The position numbers were made by a program, and so were the translations under genes. From contig JAGTVE010000149.1 in the NCBI GenBank assembly GCA_018224485.1, positions 1 through 5,855 on the forward strand: 5,855 nt of DNA, written 5' to 3'. Positions 1 through 5,855 of this stretch are shown here, piece by piece. The DNA comes from Thioalkalivibrio sp. (lineage in GTDB: Bacteria > Pseudomonadota > Gammaproteobacteria > Ectothiorhodospirales > Ectothiorhodospiraceae). Every line of letters starts with the position of its first letter. Within the stretch, counting starts at the first letter, position 1. Below the pieces are notes generated by a model that worked only from the letters and a program-made list of their open reading frames with translations, had not been told where the DNA came from and made no database searches.

Positions 1-1
1 G

Positions 2-490
2 CAGGCCGAGCAGGCCGCGTTCTGCAAGGCGCGCGGCCTTGGCGCCGCGAAGTACGCGCAGCTGCAGGCCGTGCTCGAGATGGGCCGGCGACACCTCGCC
101 GCGACGCTGGAACGCGGCGATGCGATCACCTCCCCCGCGGCGACACGCGCCTTCCTCTCGGCGCGGCTGCGCGACTACCCCTTCGAGGTCTTCGCATGCC
201 TGTTCCTCGACAACCGGCACCGGATGCTGGCCTTCGAGGAGCTCTTCCGGGGGACCATCGACGGCGCCAGCGTGCATCCACGGGAGATCGTGCGCCGGGT
301 GTTGCACCATAATGCCGCGGCGGTGATCCTGGCCCATAATCATCCTTCTGGCGTCGCGGAGCCATCGCGCGCGGATGAGGCCATCACCCGGCGCGTGCAG
401 GAGGCGCTGGGCCTGCTCGAGGTCCGCGTGCTGGACCACGTGATCGTGGCCGACGAGACGCTTTCCTTCGCGGAGCGGGGGTTGCTCTGA
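2..490 (+). CDS. radC: RadC family JAB/JAMM-domain protein (5' end outside window)
   Basis: The reading frame is open from base 2 to the TGA at 488-490, giving 162 C-terminal residues of a protein usually about 220-230 long; the start and the N-terminal helix-hairpin-helix part lie upstream. The visible part opens with the family motif GLGAAKYAQLQAVLEM (residues 12-27 of the fragment). It continues with the JAMM metal-site pattern: Glu in EELFRGTIDGASVHPRE (79-95), then HNHPSG (His112, His114) with Ser122 and Asp125, and ends in the typical SFAERGLL. RadC was once called a DNA repair protein, but that role is not supported in E. coli; the fold is that of a zinc-dependent JAB1/MPN-type hydrolase, and the substrate is unknown. 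An ATG at 71 exists in frame but would cut into the conserved region, so it is not the start. Family assignment is very secure; function is not. Confidence 0.95.
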   Translation, partial: QAEQAAFCKARGLGAAKYAQLQAVLEMGRRHLAATLERGDAITSPAATRAFLSARLRDYPFEVFACLFLDNRHRMLAFEELFRGTIDGASVHPREIVRRVLHHNAAAVILAHNHPSGVAEPSRADEAITRRVQEALGLLEVRVLDHVIVADETLSFAERGLL

Positions 491-533
491 GTCCTGGTGG
501 GGCCCATGGCGTCGGCACGAGGGGAGAATTGCC

Positions 534-1721
534 ATGTCGATGGAGTTTGCGATCACGCGTCTGCCCCGGATCGAGTTCGGCCCGGGTGTGCGCCACCGGC
601 TGCCGCGCATCGCGGCGGGTTTCGGACGCCGGGCGTTGCTGGTGACCGGCAGCCGCTCGCTGCTGCAGGGCCCGTTCTGGCCCGAGCTCGAGGCGGGCTT
701 TGCCTCTGCGGGGCTGGGCGTGATCGGACACCGCATCTCCGGAGAACCCTCCCCTGAGGCGATCGACGCCGCGGTGCAGCGCTACCGGGGCCGGGAGATC
801 TCGGTGGTCGTCGCGATCGGCGGCGGCAGCGCGCTGGACGCCGGCAAGGCGATCGCGGGTCTGCTGCTTCCGGGTAACCCGGTGCTGGATCACCTCGAGG
901 GGGTTGGGCCGGAACGCCCCTACCGCGGACCGGCGGTTCCTCTGATCGCGGTGCCGACCACCGCAGGCACCGGGTCCGAGGCGACCAGGAACGCGGTGCT
1001 GAGCCGCGACGGTGCAGAGGGCTTCAAGAAGTCGTTCCGGGACGAGCGGCTGGTGGCCGAGTACGCGGTCGTGGATCCCGATTTCCTGGCCACCTGTCCG
1101 TCGGCGGTGATTGCCGGCAACGGGATGGACGCCCTGACCCAGCTGCTGGAATCCTACGTATCGCTGCGCGCGAACCCATTCTGCGACGCGCTGGCGCTGG
1201 ACGGTTTGGCGCGGGCGCGCGACAGCCTGCTGCCGCTCTACCGGGATTCCGCCGATGCCGACGCCCGGGCCGGGATGGCCTATGCATCGCTACTGTCCGG
1301 CATTACCCTGGCGCAGGTCGGGCTCGGATCCGTGCACGGGCTGGCGTCGCCGCTGGGCGCCTTCTTCCCGATCCCGCACGGGGTGGTCTGCGGCACGCTG
1401 GTCGCTGCCGCCACCGCAGTCAACATCCGCGCACTGCGGGAGCGGGAACCGCGGCACCCCGCGCTATCCCGGTATGCGCGGGTCGGCCGCCTGCTGACGG
1501 GCGAGGCCCTCGTTGATGATGCCGAGGCTGGTGACGCACTGGTCGCGGTGCTCGACCAGTGGACGCGCCTGCTCGGGCTGCCGACGCTGGAGCGTTTCGG
1601 CATCACGCCGGAGGATCATCCGCGCATCGTCGCGTCCAGCCGGGGATCGAGCATGAAGACCAACCCGATCGTGCTCGAGGATGCGGAGATCACCGCGATC
1701 CTGGAGGCACGGCAGGCCTAG
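534..1721 (+). CDS. Iron-containing (group III) alcohol dehydrogenase family protein
   Basis: 395 residues, the normal length for the family. The ATG at 534 is preceded by GAGGGGAG at 519-526, seven bases upstream, which fixes the start. These enzymes are cytoplasmic NAD(P)-dependent oxidoreductases acting on alcohols or aldehydes. The N-terminal nucleotide-binding domain shows GGGSALDAGKAI (96-107, with the GGGSxxD motif) and PTTAGTGSEATRNAVL (141-156). The C-terminal helical domain carries the metal site: by comparison with E. coli FucO the ligands would be Asp199 (GMDAL), position 203, His268 (VHGLASPLGAF) and His282 (PHGVVCG). Position 203 is Gln rather than His, and the second His of the usual HGMAHP motif is Ser272. 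The C-terminal SRGSSMKTNPI is also recognisable. The gene starts 43 bp after radC on the same strand with no visible terminator between, so co-transcription is possible. It is convergent with the next gene. Substrate cannot be told; maleylacetate reductase-like or other subfamilies remain possible. Confidence 0.93.
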   Translation: MSMEFAITRLPRIEFGPGVRHRLPRIAAGFGRRALLVTGSRSLLQGPFWPELEAGFASAGLGVIGHRISGEPSPEAIDAAVQRYRGREISVVVAIGGGSALDAGKAIAGLLLPGNPVLDHLEGVGPERPYRGPAVPLIAVPTTAGTGSEATRNAVLSRDGAEGFKKSFRDERLVAEYAVVDPDFLATCPSAVIAGNGMDALTQLLESYVSLRANPFCDALALDGLARARDSLLPLYRDSADADARAGMAYASLLSGITLAQVGLGSVHGLASPLGAFFPIPHGVVCGTLVAAATAVNIRALREREPRHPALSRYARVGRLLTGEALVDDAEAGDALVAVLDQWTRLLGLPTLERFGITPEDHPRIVASSRGSSMKTNPIVLEDAEITAILEARQA

Positions 1722-1744
1722 TGGGCCAAGCGCAGCGGACCCAC
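1721..1744. terminator. Weak inverted repeat between convergent genes
   Basis: GTGGG (1721-1725) can pair with CCCAC (1740-1744) across a 14-base loop, with a C/A mismatch and one further possible pair inside. It begins on the last base of the dehydrogenase stop codon and lies in the 34-bp gap before the end of the convergent DsrE-like gene, where a bidirectional terminator would be expected. There is no T tract on either side, so an intrinsic terminator call is weak. Confidence 0.2.
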
Positions 1745-1755
1745 CATGCTGACCT

Positions 1756-2217
1756 TCAGGTGAACAGGCAGATGTCGGATTCGCCGGCGGACTGGAAGAA
1801 GGTGGCGGCGCCGGCGTATTCCACACCGGGGATGAAGTCCTTCTTGGTGAAATTGTGCAGCTCGGCGGTCATCTGGCAGGCGTACATCTTGACATCGGCG
1901 TCCAGACACAGCTGGCGCAGCTCTTCGAGGTCGGCAACGCCCTTTGCGCGCAGTTTCTCCCGCATCTTGCGAGTGAACATGGCCTGCATTCCCGGCAGGG
2001 TCTGGATGAGTACCGGGATCCGTGACCCGAGAGCGGGATTGCCGAGCGGGCTCACCTGGAGTCGCAGATTGCGTTTCAGCAGCTGGAGCCCGTAGAAGGT
2101 GAAGAACATCCGGCACTCGTAACCGAGGGCGGTCGCGGTCGAGGCGAGGATCAGGGGCGGGTAGGCCCCGTCCAGCGAACCCTTGGTGACGATGATGGTG
2201 ATGATCTTTGCCGACAT
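1756..2217 (-). CDS. DsrE/DsrF/DrsH-like family protein (DsrE2 type)
   Basis: 153 residues, full length for this small family. The ATG at 2217 has GGAG (plus-strand CTCC at 2226-2229) eight bases upstream. The N-terminus is family-typical: IITIIVTKGSLDGAYPPLIL (5-24), then a hydrophobic stretch with FFTFYGLQLL (38-47). VSPLGNP, LPGMQAM, YACQMTAEL (Cys114) and GVEYAGAATF follow. Relatives of the DsrE superfamily bind or transfer sulfane sulfur on cysteine, often together with TusA and rhodanese, in sulfur oxidisers and in tRNA thiolation. Cys114 sits at the expected active position of the DsrE fold; Cys35, Cys104 and Cys150 are also present. It is not a DsrEFH set: no dsrF, dsrH, tusA or rhodanese gene is next to it here. 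It lies 123 bp downstream of bioF on the same strand, so it may be read through from the bio operon or have its own promoter. Family membership is secure; a sulfur-relay role is inferred. Confidence 0.88.
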   Translation of the reverse strand: MSAKIITIIVTKGSLDGAYPPLILASTATALGYECRMFFTFYGLQLLKRNLRLQVSPLGNPALGSRIPVLIQTLPGMQAMFTRKMREKLRAKGVADLEELRQLCLDADVKMYACQMTAELHNFTKKDFIPGVEYAGAATFFQSAGESDICLFT

Positions 2218-2260
2218 TGCGAAGACTCCGGGTAGAAAGATCGACAGGCGTCCCTGCCCT

Positions 2261-2266
2261 ATAGTG
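2261..2266 (-). promoter_or_regulatory. Possible -10 element for the DsrE-like gene
   Basis: Read on the minus strand, CACTAT lies 43 bases upstream of the ATG at 2217, in the only sizeable gap within the minus-strand gene run. I see no convincing -35 box at 16-18 bp spacing, so this is a weak candidate. Confidence 0.2.
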
Positions 2267-2293
2267 GGCCATGCGGGAGCTTCGGCACCAGAT

Positions 2294-2310
2294 GGCTGTG
2301 TTTCACAGGC
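2294..2310. repeat. 17-bp inverted repeat in the bioF-dsrE-like gap
   Basis: GGCTGTG TTT CACAGGC: the inner CTGTG/CACAG arms match perfectly around a TTT centre, and six of seven arm positions match over the whole element. It sits 30 bp past the bioF stop and upstream of the possible -10 of the DsrE-like gene. It could be a small hairpin ending the bioF transcript, though no T run follows, or an operator for the downstream gene. It may also be chance, given how short it is. Confidence 0.35.
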
Positions 2311-2340
2311 ACCGCACTCCGCCTCGTAGCAAATAGGACC

Positions 2341-3534
2341 TCAGCAGGCCGCTGGATGTGCCCGGCGATCCTGCGGCAGCAGCCGGTCGATCGCGTCGAG
2401 CAGCCGGTCCACCTGCGCCTCGGTGTGAACGGCCGAGAGCGTGATGCGCAGGCGCGCGCTGCCTTCCGGCACCGTCGGGGGGCGGATCGCCGGGACCAGC
2501 AGCCCCTGCTCGAGCAGCGCATCGGCCACCGCGGTGGCCAGGCCGGAGGTGCCGAGTATCACCGGCTGGATCGGGCTGATGCCGCCCGTATCGGCGAGTC
2601 CGAGCTGCATCAGGCCCTGGCGCAGGCGGCCGATCAGGCTGCGCAGGTGATCCCGACGCCAGGATTCCCGCCGCGCGATCGCGAGTGATTCCCGCGTGGC
2701 GGCCGCGATGGCCGCGGGCATCGCGGTGGTGTAGATGTAGGTCCTCGAGAATTGGGTCAGGGCCTCGATCAGCGTGCGGCTGCCGGCGACGAACGCACCC
2801 GCGGTGCCGAAGGCCTTGCCCAGCGTCCCCATCAGCACCGGGACCTCCGAGGGGCTCAGGCGGAAGTGCTCGCAGCTGCCGCCACCGAGGTCGCCGAGCA
2901 CGCCGAGGCCATGTGCGTCGTCGACCATCAGCCACGCACCGTGCCGTTGAGCCAGCGCAGCCAGCGCGGGCAGTGGCGCGGGATCGCCATCCATCGAGAA
3001 GACGCCATCGGTGACGATCAGCCGGGAATGCTGCACAGCCGTCGCCTCCAGCAGTGCCGCCGCGTGCTCCGCATCGCCGTGCCGGTAGCGGCGTGTCCGA
3101 CAGCCGGCCAGGCGGCTGGCATCGAGCAGCGAGGCATGGTTCAGACGATCCTCCAGCACCGTATCGTGACGTCCCAGCAGGGTCTGAAGCACGCCGAGAT
3201 TGGCCATGTATCCGGTCGAAAACAGCAGCGCCCGTTCGCGGCCGGTGAATTCGGCCAGATCCTCTTCGAGCTCCGCATGGGCCCGGGTGTGGCCGTTGAC
3301 CAGGTGGGCCGCACCCGCCCCCACGCCATAGCGCTCCAGTGCCGTGCGCGCCGCGGCCGCGACCCTCGGGTCGGCCGCCAGGCCCAGGTAGTCGTTGGAG
3401 CAGAAGGCCACCACCCGGCGCCCGTCGATCACCTGCTCCGGTGACTGCGCTCCCTCCAGGGTGCGCGGCGCGCGCCACCGGCCCGCCGCATGAGCCGCGC
3501 CGATGCGCTCGCGCAGCCGCCGTTCGATGGACAC
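2341..3534 (-). CDS. bioF: 8-amino-7-oxononanoate (7-keto-8-aminopelargonate) synthase
   Basis: 397 residues, close to E. coli BioF (384). This cytoplasmic PLP enzyme condenses pimeloyl-ACP (or -CoA) with L-alanine, releasing CO2, to give KAPA, the first step of biotin ring assembly. Recognisable segments in order are SNDYLGL (46-52), FSTGYMANLGVLQTLLG (105-121), DRLNHASLLDA (129-139), TDGVFSMDGDPAPL (175-188), VDDAHGLGVLG (204-214), MGTLGKAFGTAGAF (235-248) with the Schiff-base lysine Lys240, and AIRPPTVPEGSARLRITLSA near the C-terminus. Asp206 and His208 are the expected PLP-contacting residues. The start is a GTG at 3534; no ATG, GTG or TTG lies in frame between it and the bioB stop, and the upstream SD is poor (GGGTCT region). 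It is 33 bp downstream of bioB and certainly in the same operon. No biotin repressor site is visible. Confidence 0.97.
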   Translation of the reverse strand: MSIERRLRERIGAAHAAGRWRAPRTLEGAQSPEQVIDGRRVVAFCSNDYLGLAADPRVAAAARTALERYGVGAGAAHLVNGHTRAHAELEEDLAEFTGRERALLFSTGYMANLGVLQTLLGRHDTVLEDRLNHASLLDASRLAGCRTRRYRHGDAEHAAALLEATAVQHSRLIVTDGVFSMDGDPAPLPALAALAQRHGAWLMVDDAHGLGVLGDLGGGSCEHFRLSPSEVPVLMGTLGKAFGTAGAFVAGSRTLIEALTQFSRTYIYTTAMPAAIAAATRESLAIARRESWRRDHLRSLIGRLRQGLMQLGLADTGGISPIQPVILGTSGLATAVADALLEQGLLVPAIRPPTVPEGSARLRITLSAVHTEAQVDRLLDAIDRLLPQDRRAHPAAC

Positions 3535-3567
3535 CTCGATAGACCCGTATGCGCGGAATGTAACGGG

Positions 3568-4578
3568 TCAGCCGTGCTGCACGCGGGCCGCCTGCTCGTC
3601 CCGCGGTTGCGTCCCGGCCGCGGACTCCGGCGCCCTCTCGGGCTGAATTCCCAGCCGTTCGAACAGCGTGCGATCGTGGCTCGCTTCCGGGTTTGGCGTG
3701 GTGAGCAGCCGTTCCCCGTGAAAGATGGAGTTGGCGCCCGCGAGGAAGCACAGGGCCTGCATCTCGTCGCTCATGTCCGTGCGGCCGGCGGACAGGCGCA
3801 CGTGGGACTGCGGCATCAGGATCCGGGCCACCGCGATGGTGCGGACGAATTCGAATGGATCCAGGGACTCGGTCCCGTGCAGCGGCGTGCCCTCCACCTG
3901 AACCAGCTGGTTGATCGGCACGGATTCCGGATGCCTGGGGAGACTGGCCAGCTGCTGCAGCAGTCCGGCACGGTCCCGGCGCGACTCGCCCATGCCCAGG
4001 ATGCCGCCGGTGCAGACGCTCAGCCCCGCCTCGCGCACGTGCTCAAGGGTGTCGAGGCGCTCCTGGTAGGTCCGTGTGGTGATCACCTCCCCGTAGAACT
4101 CGGGCGAGGTGTCGAGGTTGTGGTTGTAGTAGTCCAGGCCGGCCTCGGCCAGACGCCGGGCCTGCTGCGGGGTCAGCATGCCCAGCGTCATGCAGGTCTC
4201 CAGTCCCTGATCGCGAACGGCGCGCACCATCTCGATCACGCGTCCGAGGTTGCGATCGGTCGGGTTGCGCCATGCGGCTCCCATGCAGAACCGCGTCGCC
4301 CCGTGCTCCCGGGCGCTGCGCGCGGCCGCCTCCACCTCCTCCAGCGGGAGCAGGCGCTCACGTTCCAGGTCGACCTGGTGATGGGCGCTCTGGGGACAAT
4401 AGCCGCAGTCCTCGGGACAGGCACCGGTCTTGATCGACAGAAGCGTGCTGACCTGCACCCGGTTGGGATCGAAGTGTTCGCGGTGTACCTGCTGCGCACG
4501 GAAGATCAGGTCGCTGAACGGGAGGTCGAGCAGGGCCTCGACCTCATCCCGCGTCCAGTCGTGACGAATCGGTGTCAT
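3568..4578 (-). CDS. bioB: Biotin synthase (radical SAM)
   Basis: 336 residues, similar to E. coli BioB (346). It inserts sulfur into dethiobiotin, the last step of biotin synthesis, as a cytoplasmic homodimer with a [4Fe-4S] and a sacrificial [2Fe-2S] cluster. The radical SAM motif CPEDCGYC gives Cys54, Cys58 and Cys61. The [2Fe-2S] ligands are all present: Cys98 (RFCMGAAWR), Cys129 (ETCMTLGM), Cys189 (SVCTGGILGMGE) and Arg261 (RLSAGR). YNHNLDTSPEFY and GANSIFHGERLLTTPNP are also typical. The ATG at 4578 is chosen because MTPIRHDW leads directly into the conserved domain and GAGG lies ten bases upstream; an in-frame extension to 4782 would only overwrite the upstream gene and has no conserved content. 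The start overlaps the stop of the upstream membrane protein gene (ATGA), indicating translational coupling. The last ~25 residues are polar and variable. Confidence 0.98.
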   Translation of the reverse strand: MTPIRHDWTRDEVEALLDLPFSDLIFRAQQVHREHFDPNRVQVSTLLSIKTGACPEDCGYCPQSAHHQVDLERERLLPLEEVEAAARSAREHGATRFCMGAAWRNPTDRNLGRVIEMVRAVRDQGLETCMTLGMLTPQQARRLAEAGLDYYNHNLDTSPEFYGEVITTRTYQERLDTLEHVREAGLSVCTGGILGMGESRRDRAGLLQQLASLPRHPESVPINQLVQVEGTPLHGTESLDPFEFVRTIAVARILMPQSHVRLSAGRTDMSDEMQALCFLAGANSIFHGERLLTTPNPEASHDRTLFERLGIQPERAPESAAGTQPRDEQAARVQHG

Positions 4579-5027
4579 TGGTGATGTTCCTCGGAGTCGA
4601 CCTCGACCTGGACGTCGTGCCAGCGCTCCCGACGGATGCGGATCAGCGCCAGGATCGTCCAGGGGACCAGGATGAGGGCGGCAACCACCCAGTAGGCACG
4701 GTAGTAGGCAAGGTCCGGTGGAAAGAAGGTGGCCACCACGATCAGCGACCCCATCAGCGCGTAGTAGCGGTAGGCGGCCCACTGCGTGAACCGGCCGACC
4801 CGGTCATCGGGATGATGGCGACACATTGCATAGACCATCATCGAGGCTCCGAACCAGAAGATCAGTGGTACGATTCCCAGGATCGCGGCGACGATGGTGG
4901 CGATGCCAACCTCGCCGCTCACCAGGAACAGCGGTATGCCCGCCAGGGAGACGGCGATGAGGTTGCCCCAGTCGAAGGTCGAGGCGGCGCGGCGGCAGGA
5001 ATTTCCGCGGACGGTCGTGGTTGCCAT
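4575..5027 (-). CDS. Unrecognised four-helix membrane protein, coupled to bioB
   Basis: 150 residues, not a family I recognise. The ATG at 5027 is preferred, with AGG six bases upstream (within AGGTCC); a TTG directly before it at 5030 would add one residue. After a short basic N-terminus (VRGNSCRRAAS) I see four probable transmembrane segments: about 21-37 (GNLIAVSLAGIPLFLVS), 41-68 (IVAAILGIVPLIFWFGASMM core), 83-103 (YYALMGSLIVVATFF) and 108-130 (YWVVAALILVPWTILALI). A basic IRIRRERW patch and an acidic tail ending EEHHQ follow. The loop CRHHPDDRVGR between helices 2 and 3 is charged. There are no obvious catalytic motifs or signal peptide. Its TGA overlaps the bioB ATG by four bases, and it is first in the run that includes bioB and bioF. 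That suggests co-expression with biotin synthesis, but a role in biotin or precursor handling is only a guess. The sequence does not resemble BioY. Confidence 0.82.
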   Translation of the reverse strand: MATTTVRGNSCRRAASTFDWGNLIAVSLAGIPLFLVSGEVGIATIVAAILGIVPLIFWFGASMMVYAMCRHHPDDRVGRFTQWAAYRYYALMGSLIVVATFFPPDLAYYRAYWVVAALILVPWTILALIRIRRERWHDVQVEVDSEEHHQ

Positions 5028-5051
5028 CAAGGACCTGCTGCAAAAACCCCA

Positions 5052-5060
5052 ATTCTAGCA
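5052..5060 (-). promoter_or_regulatory. Extended -10 promoter for the membrane protein-bioB-bioF operon
   Basis: Read on the minus strand, TGCTAGAAT matches the extended -10 form TGnTATAAT in all but one base (TAGAAT for TATAAT). It would start transcription near 5044, about 17 bases before the ATG at 5027. The region 17 bp further upstream (TGGGTG) is a poor -35, and a TTGTGG is 20 bp away, so the promoter would rely on the extended -10. A BirA-type TTGTAAACC/GGTTTACAA palindrome is not visible. Confidence 0.45.
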
Positions 5061-5062
5061 CC

Positions 5063-5803
5063 GTGCCCCGCCGCCACCCACAATCCCCCAATCCTGCCTC
5101 CGGGCACTGGGCATGGCGCCTGCAGTCGTGGGGCGCGAGCCTGCTGGAAGTCCTTTATCCCGGACGCTGCGCGCTGTGCCTGGACCCCGCGCCCGCCGGA
5201 CTCTGCGCCGGATGCGTATCCGATCTCGCCCGTCCCGGGCCGTCTTGCCCGACCTGCGCGGAGCCGCTTCCGTTCGCGGGCGGATGTCCGTCCTGCCAGC
5301 GCAGCCCGCCGGTGCTCGATGCGGTCTGGACGCCCTTCGTCTACGCGTGGCCGCTGAGCCACCTGCTGCTGGCCTACAAGGGCGGCGGCCGTCCACAGCT
5401 CCTCCGGCCGCTCGGTTCACTGCTGGCCCAGCATCTGCCCGCGGTCGCCACCGACGGCGTCGACCGCGTGATCCCGGTTCCGCTGCACGAGCGGCGTTGG
5501 GTGCATCGCGGCTTCAACCAGGCCGAGGACCTGGCCCGGGTGCTGGGCCGCCGGCGCGGCCTGCGTGTCGATACCCGTAGCGTCACCCGCGTGATCGCGA
5601 CCCCCAGCCAGCAGGGCCTCAGCCGCCGCGCCCGCCGGGCCAATCTGCGCGGCGCCTTCGAGGCCACGATGGACCTCTCCGGCCAGCATGTGCTGCTGCT
5701 CGACGACGTGATGACCACCGGCACGACGCTGAACGAACTCGCGGATGTGGTTCGCCGCGCGGGAGCGGCCCGTGTCACCGCGGTGGCCCTCGCTCGGGCC
5801 TGA
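5063..5803 (+). CDS. comF: ComF/GntX family protein (zinc ribbon plus phosphoribosyltransferase domain)
   Basis: 246 residues from the GTG at 5063, in line with the 230-250 of the family. Four CxxC pairs form the N-terminal double zinc-finger region: CALC (36-39), CAGC (48-51), CPTC (62-65) and CPSC (75-78). A PRTase-like domain follows with VIPVPLHERRWVHRGFNQAE (136-155), QQGLSRRARRANLRGAF (183-199) and the PRPP-type loop DDVMTTGTT (214-222). ComF is linked to DNA uptake and natural transformation in some bacteria and is an intracellular protein; no enzymatic activity is firmly established. The start is uncertain: the frame is also open to a TTG at 5021, which would overlap the divergent gene, and the GTG has no clear SD. 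The LEVLYPGRCALC region is where homologues align, so either start keeps the domain. It is divergent from the bio cluster, a common gammaproteobacterial arrangement. Confidence 0.93.
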   Translation: MPRRHPQSPNPASGHWAWRLQSWGASLLEVLYPGRCALCLDPAPAGLCAGCVSDLARPGPSCPTCAEPLPFAGGCPSCQRSPPVLDAVWTPFVYAWPLSHLLLAYKGGGRPQLLRPLGSLLAQHLPAVATDGVDRVIPVPLHERRWVHRGFNQAEDLARVLGRRRGLRVDTRSVTRVIATPSQQGLSRRARRANLRGAFEATMDLSGQHVLLLDDVMTTGTTLNELADVVRRAGAARVTAVALARA

Positions 5804-5855
5804 GGGGACGTACCTGATCCGGGTCGGGGGGCTTCGAACGCGCTCCGGGGGGTCC

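Noticed and set aside
1718..2272. 184-codon minus-strand frame overlapping the DsrE-like gene
   Set aside because: It is another frame of the same region, rich in R, P and H; the 153-residue DsrE-like frame carries all the family motifs.
2752..3444. 230-codon plus-strand open frame antisense to bioF
   Set aside because: It is a GC-driven shadow frame lacking a ribosome-binding site and any domain.
2303..3751. 482-codon minus-strand open frame overlapping bioF and the bioB end
   Set aside because: It is an out-of-frame shadow of bioF, rich in Arg, Gly and Ala, without motifs, and it spans the bioF/bioB boundary.
3490..4584. Long plus-strand open frame (364 codons) antisense to bioB
   Set aside because: It mirrors the bioB coding frame in GC-rich DNA. 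The translation is low-complexity in R, H, Q and G with no recognisable domain, and bioB itself is unambiguous.
4579..4782. N-terminal extension of BioB to 4782
   Set aside because: The extra residues lie over the membrane protein gene and resemble no BioB N-terminus. The ATG at 4578 has an SD and an ATGA overlap.
5028..5110. BirA-type biotin operator near the operon start
   Set aside because: GGGGTTTTTG and TTGTGG vaguely resemble half-sites, but sequence and spacing do not match the TTGTAAACC-N15/16-GGTTTACAA palindrome.
5804..5855. Possible gene start or terminator after comF
   Set aside because: There are only 52 bases of G-rich sequence, with no hairpin plus T run and no supported start.

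Overview
The window is very GC-rich and densely coded, with short intergenic gaps and typical bacterial ribosome-binding sites. The BioB, BioF, ComF and RadC sequences look gammaproteobacterial. A divergent comF next to bioB-bioF is a familiar gammaproteobacterial arrangement. The DsrE2-type sulfur-carrier-like gene and the high GC suggest a sulfur-oxidising lineage such as Chromatiales/Ectothiorhodospiraceae. That placement is inferred from sequence feel and gene content, not from any search.

Layout: (i) 2-490 (+) is the C-terminal part of RadC, cut by the window start. (ii) 534-1721 (+) is an iron-containing (group III) alcohol dehydrogenase family protein with a glutamine in place of one metal-binding histidine. 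(iii) 1756-2217 (-) is a small DsrE/DsrF/DrsH-like protein, convergent with the dehydrogenase. (iv) 2341-3534 (-) is bioF, 3568-4578 (-) is bioB, and 4575-5027 (-) is an unrecognised four-helix membrane protein whose stop codon overlaps the bioB start (ATGA). (v) 5063-5803 (+) is comF, divergent from the biotin cluster across only about 35 bp. The last 52 bases hold nothing recognisable.

The minus-strand genes 5027 to 2341 look like one operon: membrane protein, then bioB (biotin synthase, last step), then bioF (7-keto-8-aminopelargonate synthase, first step of ring assembly). An extended -10 promoter at 5052-5060 probably drives it. The usual followers bioH/bioC/bioD are absent; a DsrE-like gene follows after 123 bp and may have its own promoter. 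No RNA genes, CRISPR, insertion sequences or phage genes were seen. The window is mostly ordinary housekeeping DNA. The points most worth a second look are the coupled unknown membrane protein, the truncated bio cluster followed by a sulfur-relay-type protein, and the altered metal site of the dehydrogenase.
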